Shown here piece by piece: positions 1 to 8,218 of a stretch of 64,000 nt of DNA. Position numbers and translations under genes: made by a program. The stretch is from Aestuariispira ectoiniformans (GTDB lineage: Bacteria > Pseudomonadota > Alphaproteobacteria > UBA8366 > Aestuariispiraceae). The notes under the pieces were generated by a model. It was given only the letters and a program-made list of their open reading frames with translations. It was not told the DNA's origin and made no database searches. The stretch covers positions 4,295,588 to 4,359,587 of the forward strand of contig NZ_CP062788.1 of assembly GCF_025136295.1 (NCBI RefSeq), written 5' to 3'. Position 1 is the first letter of the stretch. Every line of letters begins with the position of its first letter.

Positions 1-206
1 ACGGCGGACCGGATGGCCTCGCCCCCTATCGAATCATCATCCCAGAGGCGAAAAACATTCTTGTTTCAGAAGGGCTTATCGCCCTTGAATTCGGCAAGGG
101 GCAGGATCTCGCGGTAACCGGCATCCTCGACAAGGCGGGCTTTGCTAATATTACCCCGCATCAGGACCTCACAGGCACCATACGTTGTTTGACCGCAAAA
201 GCGTGA
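1..206 (+). CDS. prmC: Peptide chain release factor N5-glutamine methyltransferase, 3' end only
   Basis: Only the last 68 codons (from base 3) are in the window; they end at TGA 204-206. The translation (PEAKNILVSEGLIALEFGKG, then a C-terminal LTGTIRCLTAKA) matches the C-terminal part of the PrmC/HemK methyltransferase, which methylates the GGQ glutamine of release factors. The motifs NPPY and SAM-binding glycine loop lie outside the window, so the call rests on this tail and on the DUF4167 gene directly downstream, a common alphaproteobacterial arrangement. Confidence 0.75.
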   Translation, partial: GGPDGLAPYRIIIPEAKNILVSEGLIALEFGKGQDLAVTGILDKAGFANITPHQDLTGTIRCLTAKA

Positions 207-432
207 GTCAGATTAAAAAAACTGTGGAAAACTGCAAAAAAGGCTTGAAAAGACGCCTCCGATCGATAGGGTGAAACATGTCGATACGGCGCTGAAACGC
301 GCGTCTGCTGGTTTGAAAGCCAGCCGAAACGAATTTAATCGACTTCCCGCTACACCAAAGAATAGTACCCGTGGGTTTTGACCACGGACTGAGCGAGTAG
401 CGTATTTCCACCAGGCAACTGCGTGAAAGAAT

Positions 433-1068
433 ATGAGACAAAACAACAACAACAATAAGAACCGCCGCAACAATAATAATCGTGGTGGCGGAAACCGGCG
501 CCCCTCTGCACGTCAGAACTTTGACTCCAATGGTCCGAGCGTGCGTATCCGGGGGACGGCTACGCAAGTTTACGACAAATATGTGGCCCTTGCGCGGGAT
601 GCAACCGCTTCCGGTGACCGGGTATTGGCGGAAAACCTGCTGCAGCATGCCGATCATTATTTCCGGATTCTGAACGCCGATAACGAGGCACGCCAACGCC
701 GCCAGCAACAGCAGGCAGCGGAACAGCAAGCCGCTGCCGAAGCAAAAAGCGATAACGCCGACACGCAAGTCGACGCCGAAGCCTCCGAAGCCAACATTGC
801 TGTCGCCGCGGACGAAAGCCGCAACGACGAAAAGGTAGAGGAAAAGCCGAAAGCGCGTCGCCCCCGCAAACCTGCGGCGGCAAAGACAAGCGAAGGCGAA
901 GGCAACGACGCAGCGCCTGCAGAGGCATCCGAGGCGGAGGAAAAACCCAAACCCCGCCGCCGCAAGGCTGCTGCCAAGAAAACGCGCGCGAAAAAGGCTG
1001 AACCGGCAGAGGCCGACGCAGCCAATGACAGCGACAGCGACCTGACGACACCCGCCGTTGCCGAATAA
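433..1068 (+). CDS. DUF4167 domain protein with Asn-rich N-terminus
   Basis: A protein of 211 residues. The first 25 residues are almost only Asn, Arg, Gly and Lys. Residues about 25-90 are the DUF4167 core (RGTATQVYDKYVALARDA and a HADHYFRILN motif). The rest is Ala/Glu/Lys/Arg-rich and disordered, ending in basic RRRKAAAKK-type runs. The composition suggests nucleic-acid or ribosome association, but function is unknown. It follows prmC by 226 bp in which no other gene is seen, and is closed by a strong terminator. Confidence 0.9.
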   Translation: MRQNNNNNKNRRNNNNRGGGNRRPSARQNFDSNGPSVRIRGTATQVYDKYVALARDATASGDRVLAENLLQHADHYFRILNADNEARQRRQQQQAAEQQAAAEAKSDNADTQVDAEASEANIAVAADESRNDEKVEEKPKARRPRKPAAAKTSEGEGNDAAPAEASEAEEKPKPRRRKAAAKKTRAKKAEPAEADAANDSDSDLTTPAVAE

Positions 1069-1095
1069 TTGGCGGTATCAGGGTCGAGACGATTG

Positions 1096-1128
1096 AAGGG
1101 GCGGCTGTAAAGCCGCCCCTTCTGCTTT
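1096..1128 (+). terminator. Intrinsic terminator after the DUF4167 gene
   Basis: A 10-bp perfect stem AAGGGGCGGC (1096-1105) pairs with GCCGCCCCTT (1112-1121) around a six-base loop, followed by CTGCTTTT. It lies 27 bp past the stop codon. Confidence 0.85.
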
Positions 1129-1129
1129 T

Positions 1130-2287
1130 CTAATCTCCCAGAAAATCCAGCAGGGCCTGCGCCACCTCCGCAGGCCTTTCCAGCGCCAGCATATGCGAGG
1201 CCCCGGCAACCTCCCTATATGTGGCATTGGGCATCCGCCCTGCCATTTCACGCATCATCGCCGGTGTTGCCGACCGATCGAACTCGGCCGCCAAAAGCAG
1301 ACTGGGACAGGTGATTTCCGGAAGATCAGACCAGGTATCCACGCCAGCCAGCGCCCGCCAGGCAAAGGCCCAGTCCTCCGGAAAGGCCCGTAAAATACTT
1401 TCACGGGCATAGCGTACCGGCCATTCATTGGCGGCCAGGGTTTCCGGCAGGAACCAACGGGTCAGGCTTGGTACGATCTGCGCTTCCATCCCCTCTTCCA
1501 GTCCCGCACGCGCACGTATCTCGAAGGCATCCTGGGCCTTGGCCATCGTGCAGATCAGGGCAAGTTTGCACAGGCGCTGGGGATAGGATCGTGCGAAGAC
1601 CTGCGCTACTACCCCGCCCAGCGCCAGCCCGGCAATATGCGCCTGCTCCAGCCCCAGGACGTCCATCAGGTCTTTCAAATCATCGGCCATATCCTGCAAG
1701 GTGAAAAGCGCATCCATACCGGCGGCATGTCCATGCCCCCGGAAATCGTAGGCAATAACCCGATAGCGCCGCGCCAACAGGGCGGTCGCCCGCTGCCACA
1801 TACGTCGGTCAACACCCAGCGCATGGGTCAGGATCAGGGGCTCCCCCTCGCCGCCGCTGTCCGACACCAGGGTCTCGCGCCCGTTAAGGGTAACAACACG
1901 CTCACTGGCAATCGGCTCCACATTCATTTCCGCCAGCGTGTCCCGCGTTTTGAACAGCATATTCAAGGCACGCGGATAACCGGCGTAGACACTGACATGT
2001 TCTGCCGCTGCAACCAGTTCCTCCGGTTCCACACCACAGCGCAAGGCCGCCTCCACATGCACCGCCAATTGCGGTTCCGCGCCACCGATTGCGCCCAATA
2101 TGGCAACGGTCATCAATTCCCGTTCCCGCCGTCCAAGCTCTGCACGGGCAAACACGGTTCCAAATCCGTGCTCAACCAGTGTCCGGGCCAGAACAGGGCT
2201 GATCGCACCGACCGCCTGTTCCACCGCAACGCCACGGTCTCCATCAATGGCATGCAACTCTTTGAGGCCGATTTTTCGCTTCGACAT
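1130..2287 (-). CDS. Carboxymuconolactone decarboxylase-like / alpha-beta hydrolase fusion (PcaC-PcaD-like)
   Basis: A protein of 385 residues with two parts. Residues about 15-120 resemble PcaC/AhpD-type carboxymuconolactone decarboxylase (RRERELMTVAILGA, then HVSVYAGYPRALN). Residues about 130-385 form an alpha/beta-hydrolase most like 3-oxoadipate enol-lactonase PcaD (DFRGHGHAAG; late Asp in AAEFDRSA; late His in GASHML). PcaL fusions of actinobacteria carry these parts in the opposite order. The nucleophile elbow reads G220-L-A222-L-G-G, so the expected Ser is Ala (codon GCG), which argues against normal esterase chemistry. Divergent from the LysR gene at 2370, 82 bp away, which may control it. 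The substrate is not predictable. Confidence 0.8.
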   Translation of the reverse strand: MSKRKIGLKELHAIDGDRGVAVEQAVGAISPVLARTLVEHGFGTVFARAELGRRERELMTVAILGAIGGAEPQLAVHVEAALRCGVEPEELVAAAEHVSVYAGYPRALNMLFKTRDTLAEMNVEPIASERVVTLNGRETLVSDSGGEGEPLILTHALGVDRRMWQRATALLARRYRVIAYDFRGHGHAAGMDALFTLQDMADDLKDLMDVLGLEQAHIAGLALGGVVAQVFARSYPQRLCKLALICTMAKAQDAFEIRARAGLEEGMEAQIVPSLTRWFLPETLAANEWPVRYARESILRAFPEDWAFAWRALAGVDTWSDLPEITCPSLLLAAEFDRSATPAMMREMAGRMPNATYREVAGASHMLALERPAEVAQALLDFLGD

Positions 2288-2369
2288 TTACATCCTCCAA
2301 AAATCTGGAAGGCCATGCTAGTTTTTCAAATAGAGAATAAAAATAGACAGTTTTTCGGTATTATTTTTC

Positions 2370-3284
2370 ATGAATGAAAAACTCGATTGGAACGATATCC
2401 GGTATTTCCTGGCCGTTGCCAGCCACCAAAGCCTGACAGCCGCCGCACATCAGTTGCATAGCAGCCCGGCCACCGTGAGCCGGAAAATCCAGGCGTTGGA
2501 GCATAGCATCGGCTATGCCCTGTTCACCCGCCATGTAACCGGCTACTTCCTGACCGACGATGGAGAACGGATGCTGGTCCTTGCCCGGCAGGTCGAGGAA
2601 AGCGTCCTGAACCTCACCCACAGCGGCCAACAACAGAAGGCAGACGCCGTCGGCGATGTCAGGATCGCCACTTCGGAGATGCTGGCACTGGACCTGATTG
2701 GCCCGGCCCTTCCCAAACTGAAACGGGACTACCCCAACCTGAAGCCGGAACTGGTTGTCGGCATCGGTTACGTAAGCCTCACCCGCCGTGAGGCCGACAT
2801 TGCCTTACGCCTGACCCGCCCCAATCGCGGCAACCTCATTACCAAACAGGTTGGAAGGCTGGATTATGCCCTCTATGCAAGCCGGAACCTCGCCGCACGG
2901 TTCAGCCTGACGAAGGATATGGGCCTTGAGAACCTTCCTGCCGTGCCCCGTGTGGATTGGACCGACAACCACGCAGACATTCCCGCCGCCATCTGGCAAC
3001 GGCAGAACCTCGGGGGCTCTCCGGTTTCGGCGGAAGCCAACCGCACAACGACGCAGCTATGCCTTGTCCGCGCCGGTCTGGGCGTGACCGTGCTTCCCTG
3101 CATGTCCGTAGTGGACTATGACGATCTCATCCGGATTACCCCACCGATCGCCGATCTGACACGGCCCCTTTGGCTGATTGTCCACAAAGACCTGCGACAC
3201 AGCCCGCGCTATGCCGCCGTATTTGATTTTCTGGAAGAGGTTTGCCTGGAGAACGCAGACCTGCTGCAAGGGCGGTCAGGATAA
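2370..3284 (+). CDS. LysR-family transcriptional regulator
   Basis: A protein of 304 residues. Residues 5-64 are the LysR winged helix (NDIRYFLAVASHQSLTAAA, SSPATVSRKIQALE) and the rest the periplasmic-binding-like effector domain. It is divergent from the hydrolase fusion and probably regulates it and itself, as LysR proteins often do. No Shine-Dalgarno is visible; a TATTAT at 2359-2364 sits only 5 bases before ATG, so the mRNA may be leaderless. Its 3' end overlaps the MOSC gene on the opposite strand by 9 bp. Confidence 0.92.
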   Translation: MNEKLDWNDIRYFLAVASHQSLTAAAHQLHSSPATVSRKIQALEHSIGYALFTRHVTGYFLTDDGERMLVLARQVEESVLNLTHSGQQQKADAVGDVRIATSEMLALDLIGPALPKLKRDYPNLKPELVVGIGYVSLTRREADIALRLTRPNRGNLITKQVGRLDYALYASRNLAARFSLTKDMGLENLPAVPRVDWTDNHADIPAAIWQRQNLGGSPVSAEANRTTTQLCLVRAGLGVTVLPCMSVVDYDDLIRITPPIADLTRPLWLIVHKDLRHSPRYAAVFDFLEEVCLENADLLQGRSG

Positions 3285-4052
3285 GGTCGCGGCGTCGCCG
3301 ACGGAAATCTCACCACCTTTGACCACCCTGCCATAAACACCCATGTCGATATGGCCGAAGCCCCGGCGCAGGCTCAGCGGGATATTCATATCCACCTCAC
3401 CGGTTTCCGGGTTGGCGTTGGTTGCCGCACAGCGTTCAATCAGCTTGACGATTTCAAGCTCTACATCCCCGATGGTCAGGGTCTTGCCGACCCAGTCCTT
3501 TTCTTCCCAGGACTGAAGGCCTGCCAGATATAAATTTCCCCGGAAACGATGCGGATGAACCTTCTGGCGAATGACACGCTCTTCCAGGTCGGCGACGCTG
3601 GCGAGATTGATGATCGAAACATAATTGCTGGAGACATCGGAAAAACTGTCGCCCGATGGTGCTTCGACGATCCGAGGCATTCCGCGCGCGCCGCGCGGCA
3701 TGAAACCGGCAAGGAAAGTCTGCAACGTCTGGCGGCCGATATGATCGCTCATGACGCCCCGGCTGACCGGACGCCCCTTGCGGGTGATCGTCAGTGCCGT
3801 CGTCTCTTCATCGAATTCAAGACCGAGTTTGGCCAGGCGCGGGTCACGCGCCAGCATCAGGAAATTCTGTTTGGGCGCCCATTCGGGTGCCGCCGGATCA
3901 ACCTGCGAAGCCGCGTGGATAATACCCCAACGGCGGTCATAGGGCAGCGCCTGCCCCGGCGACAATGTCACCGTCTGCAAACAGTCAGCCGCCAATCCTT
4001 TGACCGGATACCGGCAAATTTCTTTCACTTCGATCATCATGCAGCGCAACAT
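3276..4052 (-). CDS. MOSC domain protein with N-terminal beta-barrel domain
   Basis: Up to 258 residues. The N-terminus (EICRYPVKGLAA) is the MOSC_N beta-barrel signature; residues about 120-250 are the MOSC domain (molybdenum cofactor sulfurase C-terminal fold) with the conserved Cys in IERCAATNANPETGE. Family members bind molybdenum cofactor or use its sulfur, for example in N-hydroxylated compound reduction. No ferredoxin domain is attached. Translation may start at the second or third Met (MIEVKE), since the first three codons carry no conserved sequence. Confidence 0.88.
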   Translation of the reverse strand: MLRCMMIEVKEICRYPVKGLAADCLQTVTLSPGQALPYDRRWGIIHAASQVDPAAPEWAPKQNFLMLARDPRLAKLGLEFDEETTALTITRKGRPVSRGVMSDHIGRQTLQTFLAGFMPRGARGMPRIVEAPSGDSFSDVSSNYVSIINLASVADLEERVIRQKVHPHRFRGNLYLAGLQSWEEKDWVGKTLTIGDVELEIVKLIERCAATNANPETGEVDMNIPLSLRRGFGHIDMGVYGRVVKGGEISVGDAATLS

Positions 4053-4162
4053 AACGAAAGTTTGAGCATACGAAAAGCTTTGAGATCACGATAAAAGCAC
4101 CTTAATCTTAATGATGCCTAAATTATTGGCACATAAAGGCAAAACCTGAACAGGAGAAGCCT

Positions 4163-6541
4163 ATGCCCGTCGAAAGAAATGCCCAGGAAATCGGACTTCC
4201 GCGATTTGAAGGCTGGCGAACACGCAACGGCAGCGTTTTCGACCTTACAAGTCACACCCGCGCACGCGAAGCCCTGGAGTTCGGCCTCGACATCAATCAA
4301 CCCGGTTTCAACATCTTTGTGCTGGGGGCCGACAATTCGGGCCGGATGACACAAACCCTGGCATTTCTGAAGACAGCCCTGGAGGCGCAGCCCGCCCCCA
4401 ACGACTGGGTCTACCTCAACAACTTCCTACGCCCGCACAGGCCCAAACCCTGTGCTCTGCCTGCCGGTGTCGGGCGGACATTCCGTTCGCGCATGAAGGT
4501 CTTCACCGCCAATCTCCACGATGCCCTGGAGGCCGCCTTTGAAAGCGAGGAATACCAGGGTCAGGTGGAAACCATCGGCGAAGAGGCGCAGGAGACCATT
4601 CGCGAGGAGATGGAGAAGCTCGGCAAGGAGGCTGCGGAAAGCGACCTGGCCCTGCTGCGCACCGAAGAGGGCGTGATGGTCACGCCGCTGGGTCCGGAAG
4701 GACAGCCCCTTCCCATTGATGACATTGAAGAACCGCGCCAGGCGGAACTCCGCGACAAGGCGAACGAAATCGCCGATGCCCTGAAAGAAGTGCATCGCGA
4801 AGCGGCACAGCGGCAGATGGAAACGGCGGCGCAAATTGAAAACCTCGACCGTGATCTGGCCGACGCAGTCATCAGTGACCTGCTGGAACCGGTTATCAAG
4901 GACTATGGCACCTACCCCGGCCTGGGCCGGTGGCTCACGATGGTCAAGGCCGACATCCTGGACAATCTCGGCGTTTTTCAGGCCGCATTCAATGCGGAAA
5001 ATGAAGATACCGAGACTTTATATCGCGACGAGGTCGAGCGCCGCTATTCCGTCAACCTGTTCGTCGACAATGGCGACATGCCCTGTCCGGAACCGATTAT
5101 CGAGGCCAATCCCACCTTCGAAAACCTGATGGGCTTTATCGAATACCGTTCCCTTGGTGGGGAACTGACCACCGACTTTTCAATGATCCGCCCCGGCGCT
5201 CTTCACCGGGCCAATGGCGGCGTCCTTGTCCTGCGCGCAGAATCCCTCGCCGGGCAGGCAGAGGCATGGGACGCCCTGAAAGGGGCCCTGCGCGACTGCA
5301 AGATCCGGATCGAGGAACGCCACCGCAAGAACGGCGTGCGCGTGGCGGGTTCCCCCACACCAAAGGCAATCCCTCTCAATCTGAAGATCGTCCTGGTCGG
5401 CACCCCCCATTGGTATTACACATTCTTTTCCCATGATCCGGATTTCCGCAACCATTTCAAAGTGAAGGCGGATATCGACCCGGATATGGAGGCAAGTTCC
5501 GCCAATCTCTCCATCTATGCGGGCCTGCTGCGCAACAGCGCAAAAGAACTGGGTATCGGCAGTCTGAAGCGCCCGGTCCTGCTCCGACTGCTGGGCAAGG
5601 CCGCCCGCTATGCAGAGGACCGTTCCCGGTTGAGTGCACGCTACGAACTGCTAAACGATTTGCTGGTCGAGGCCTCCCAGCTTTCCAAAGGCAAACAGAT
5701 CACGCTGACCGCGCTGGAAAAGGCCGACACCATGCGCCGACGCCGCAACGCCCGCGTCGAGGACCGCATGATGGAACAGGTCACCACCGGCAAGCAGTTG
5801 ATCGACGTGGAAGGTGCGAAGGTCGGCCAGGTCAACGCCCTGACCATCCTGGACATGGGCGACCACAGTTTCGGCAATGTGGCCCGCGTCACAAGCCGGG
5901 CCAGCATTGGCCGCAAGGGTCTGATCAATATCGAACATCAATCCGACATGGGCGGCCCGTTACAGCAGAAAAGCGTACTTGTGCTGCAAGGCTATCTGAC
6001 CGGGGTTTTCGCCCGGCAAATCCCTGTTGCCTTCAACTGCACGATTACGTTTGAGCAAAGCTACAGCGGCGTGGAAGGCGATAGCGCCACCATGGCGGAA
6101 CTGCTGGCTGTGATTTCCGATCTGGCAGGCGTCCCGCTGCGCCAGGACATGGCAGTCACGGGGTCGGCCAACCAGTTGGGCCATGCGCAACCCGTCGGCG
6201 GCGTCCGGGAAAAGGTGGAGGCCTATTTCCACACCTGTCAGGCCAAGGGAAAACTGAGCGGCAAACAGGGGGTAGTCGTCCCCGAAGCCAACGCGGTCAA
6301 TCTGCTCTTCGACAAGGATATCGAGCAGGCCATTGCCGATGGGCGTTTTCATATCTGGACCGTGACCCATGTGAACGAGGCCCTGACCCTGTTTACTGAT
6401 CTGGAGGTGGGGGAACCGGATAAAAAGGGCGATTATCCGGCGGACAGCCTCTATGGCCGGGTGCAAAAGCGGCTTGCGCAATTCGACCAAATCCTGCAAC
6501 AACGGGAAACCGCCCTTGTGAATAAAAACCGCCCGCAATGA
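4163..6541 (+). CDS. Lon-like ATP-dependent protease (AAA_32 / Lon_C type)
   Basis: A protein of 792 residues with a preceding AGGAG. The N-terminal ATPase region has a weak P-loop (GADNSGRMTQT, residues about 55-65) without the usual Lys, a Glu/Lys-rich insert at about 120-230, and a GALHRANGGVLVL segment where a Walker B would sit but with Arg after it. The C-terminal Lon proteolytic domain carries the Ser-Lys dyad: Ser641 in GDSATMAE and Lys684 in GGVREKVEAY, 43 residues apart as in classical Lon (Ser679/Lys722). Family: PF13654 plus PF05362, related to E. coli YcbZ. Likely cytosolic quality control. gmhA starts 10 bp downstream and is probably cotranscribed. Confidence 0.9.
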   Translation: MPVERNAQEIGLPRFEGWRTRNGSVFDLTSHTRAREALEFGLDINQPGFNIFVLGADNSGRMTQTLAFLKTALEAQPAPNDWVYLNNFLRPHRPKPCALPAGVGRTFRSRMKVFTANLHDALEAAFESEEYQGQVETIGEEAQETIREEMEKLGKEAAESDLALLRTEEGVMVTPLGPEGQPLPIDDIEEPRQAELRDKANEIADALKEVHREAAQRQMETAAQIENLDRDLADAVISDLLEPVIKDYGTYPGLGRWLTMVKADILDNLGVFQAAFNAENEDTETLYRDEVERRYSVNLFVDNGDMPCPEPIIEANPTFENLMGFIEYRSLGGELTTDFSMIRPGALHRANGGVLVLRAESLAGQAEAWDALKGALRDCKIRIEERHRKNGVRVAGSPTPKAIPLNLKIVLVGTPHWYYTFFSHDPDFRNHFKVKADIDPDMEASSANLSIYAGLLRNSAKELGIGSLKRPVLLRLLGKAARYAEDRSRLSARYELLNDLLVEASQLSKGKQITLTALEKADTMRRRRNARVEDRMMEQVTTGKQLIDVEGAKVGQVNALTILDMGDHSFGNVARVTSRASIGRKGLINIEHQSDMGGPLQQKSVLVLQGYLTGVFARQIPVAFNCTITFEQSYSGVEGDSATMAELLAVISDLAGVPLRQDMAVTGSANQLGHAQPVGGVREKVEAYFHTCQAKGKLSGKQGVVVPEANAVNLLFDKDIEQAIADGRFHIWTVTHVNEALTLFTDLEVGEPDKKGDYPADSLYGRVQKRLAQFDQILQQRETALVNKNRPQ

Positions 6542-6551
6542 GGTCCCAGCC

Positions 6552-7142
6552 ATGACTGCATTAGAAGACTATTTCAACAGCAACCTGGACTCCCATGCGG
6601 ACGTTTTGGCCCGCACCAAGGCCGAATGCGTCGAAACCTTCTCCCATATGCTGGCCGGTTGGGTCGCCGCCATCCGGGACGGCAACAAGATCGTCTTCTT
6701 CGGCAATGGCGGCAGCGCGAGTGACGCACAGCATCTGGCGACCGAAATGTCCGTGAAACTGAAGGACGACCGCGCCCCCATCGCTGGCCTGGCACTGACC
6801 ACCGACACATCGGCGCTGACCGCAATCGGCAACGACTATGGCTTTGATTACCTGTTCGAACGCCAGGTCCGCGCCCTGGGCAAGCCTGGCGATATTGCGG
6901 TGGGCATTTCCACCAGCGGCAATTCGGAAAACGTCAACCGCGCGCTGGTCGCGGCGGCGGAAATCGGCATGGTGCCCATGGGTCTGACCGGTCGTGATGG
7001 CGGCAAGATGGCCCCGCTCTGTGATCCGGCCCTGATCATTCCCTCCGACATCACCGCGCATATCCAGGAAATGCACATCACGCTCGGCCATATGCTGATC
7101 GGTGCGCTTGAAATCGAACTGGGACTGGTCAGCAATTCCTGA
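6552..7142 (+). CDS. gmhA: Phosphoheptose isomerase (sedoheptulose 7-phosphate isomerase)
   Basis: A protein of 196 residues, normal for GmhA. It has the SIS sugar-isomerase fold with FFGNGGSASDAQHLATE near residue 50 and ISTSGNSENV near 117, and His residues in HIQEMHITLGH. It converts sedoheptulose 7-phosphate to D-glycero-D-manno-heptose 7-phosphate, the first step to ADP-heptose for the LPS inner core. The other heptose genes are not nearby, so a DiaA-like SIS protein remains a weaker alternative. Confidence 0.85.
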   Translation: MTALEDYFNSNLDSHADVLARTKAECVETFSHMLAGWVAAIRDGNKIVFFGNGGSASDAQHLATEMSVKLKDDRAPIAGLALTTDTSALTAIGNDYGFDYLFERQVRALGKPGDIAVGISTSGNSENVNRALVAAAEIGMVPMGLTGRDGGKMAPLCDPALIIPSDITAHIQEMHITLGHMLIGALEIELGLVSNS

Positions 7143-7147
7143 CCGGG

Positions 7148-7960
7148 TCAGACAGAAACATCCGTCTTGTCCGGCTCGCCCAGGGACGCGGGCCCGCCTG
7201 TATCGCCGCCGATCAACGGCTGATCGGTAAAAATGCGCAACAGGTTCGCAGGGCCGGGCCTGCTAATGGAACCGACGCCGATCATACGATCGAAAAGCTG
7301 GGTAATCGCGTCCATTTTCCCCGCCAGCTCGGGGTCATCTGCAGACCGCTGGTCGTTCTGGTGATCACTTTGGGGATCATTGCCGATAATCAGATTGTCC
7401 CTTGTGCCAATTGACGCGGAAAACGTCGTCACAGACAGTGACAGGCTCATCCGCTCAATACTCAGATTGGTTTCCCCTTCTGCGGTTTTAATGCGCAGGT
7501 CGAAGCTTTCAATCGATACCGACAACTGCAAATCGGTGAAGGATAGCTGAGGGTCTGTCGCTCTGTCGATCAGCCCCTGCCCCATCTTCCTGGCGCGTTC
7601 GGATACAAGGTCTCCGATGTTTTGTGAAAACCGGCCGCGGGCATGAGGATCGTCCTTGGCCCCCAGCAAATCATGCAGGCGATGAACAAAGTCGGACATG
7701 CCCCGGGCGGTCCGTTCGGCCACGTCTTTCTTGTTGAAACCACGCCCGATCGACACCGCTTTTTTCGCGCTTTCCAGGGCATTCTGGGCATCATTACTCA
7801 GGAATACATTGCTGGAAGGCGCAGAATGCGGCTGCTCATCGCGATGCGCAGCCTGCCGTTGCTGCGACCGCAATTGCAAATCCGAATATGACAGCTGAAA
7901 AGTCTGGCGATTGTATTGCGCGCTTACCGCAGCAGCATCGCCGTTTAATCCGTTTCCCAT
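7148..7960 (-). CDS. Uncharacterised protein with repeated QLS[YF]xDLQL motif
   Basis: A protein of 270 residues. The start is set at ATG 7960 because GGGAGGTCAAGG lies just upstream; the frame stays open 13 codons further but without a ribosome site. No family was recognised. Two similar short motifs occur: FQLSYSDLQL (21-30) and PQLSFTDLQL (137-146). The second opens a 45-residue stretch rich in alternating Ser/Leu (SIERMSLSLSVTTFSASIG) that looks like beta strands. No signal peptide or membrane helix is visible. It converges on gmhA, 5 bp away. Confidence 0.7.
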   Translation of the reverse strand: MGNGLNGDAAAVSAQYNRQTFQLSYSDLQLRSQQRQAAHRDEQPHSAPSSNVFLSNDAQNALESAKKAVSIGRGFNKKDVAERTARGMSDFVHRLHDLLGAKDDPHARGRFSQNIGDLVSERARKMGQGLIDRATDPQLSFTDLQLSVSIESFDLRIKTAEGETNLSIERMSLSLSVTTFSASIGTRDNLIIGNDPQSDHQNDQRSADDPELAGKMDAITQLFDRMIGVGSISRPGPANLLRIFTDQPLIGGDTGGPASLGEPDKTDVSV

Positions 7961-8218
7961 CCTTGACCTCCCTTCTGGAACGAAATGGGGTGCGTCCAAT
8001 CAACCGCAATCGGGCTTCTGCCCTGCGTTTGATGGCCGAGATAATACCACAAAGCCCGCATATGGAATAGAGGAAAGCCGATGTTGTAAGTTTTCTGCGA
8101 CAAACGTTAACAAAGGCTTCCGTTGACAGTTGCCTTTAGGCCGCTTATCTCAAAGTCTCCCATTACTGGTAATTCGATTTCGCCTGACATAGTTATGATC
8201 CATATCGAGGCATTTTAA

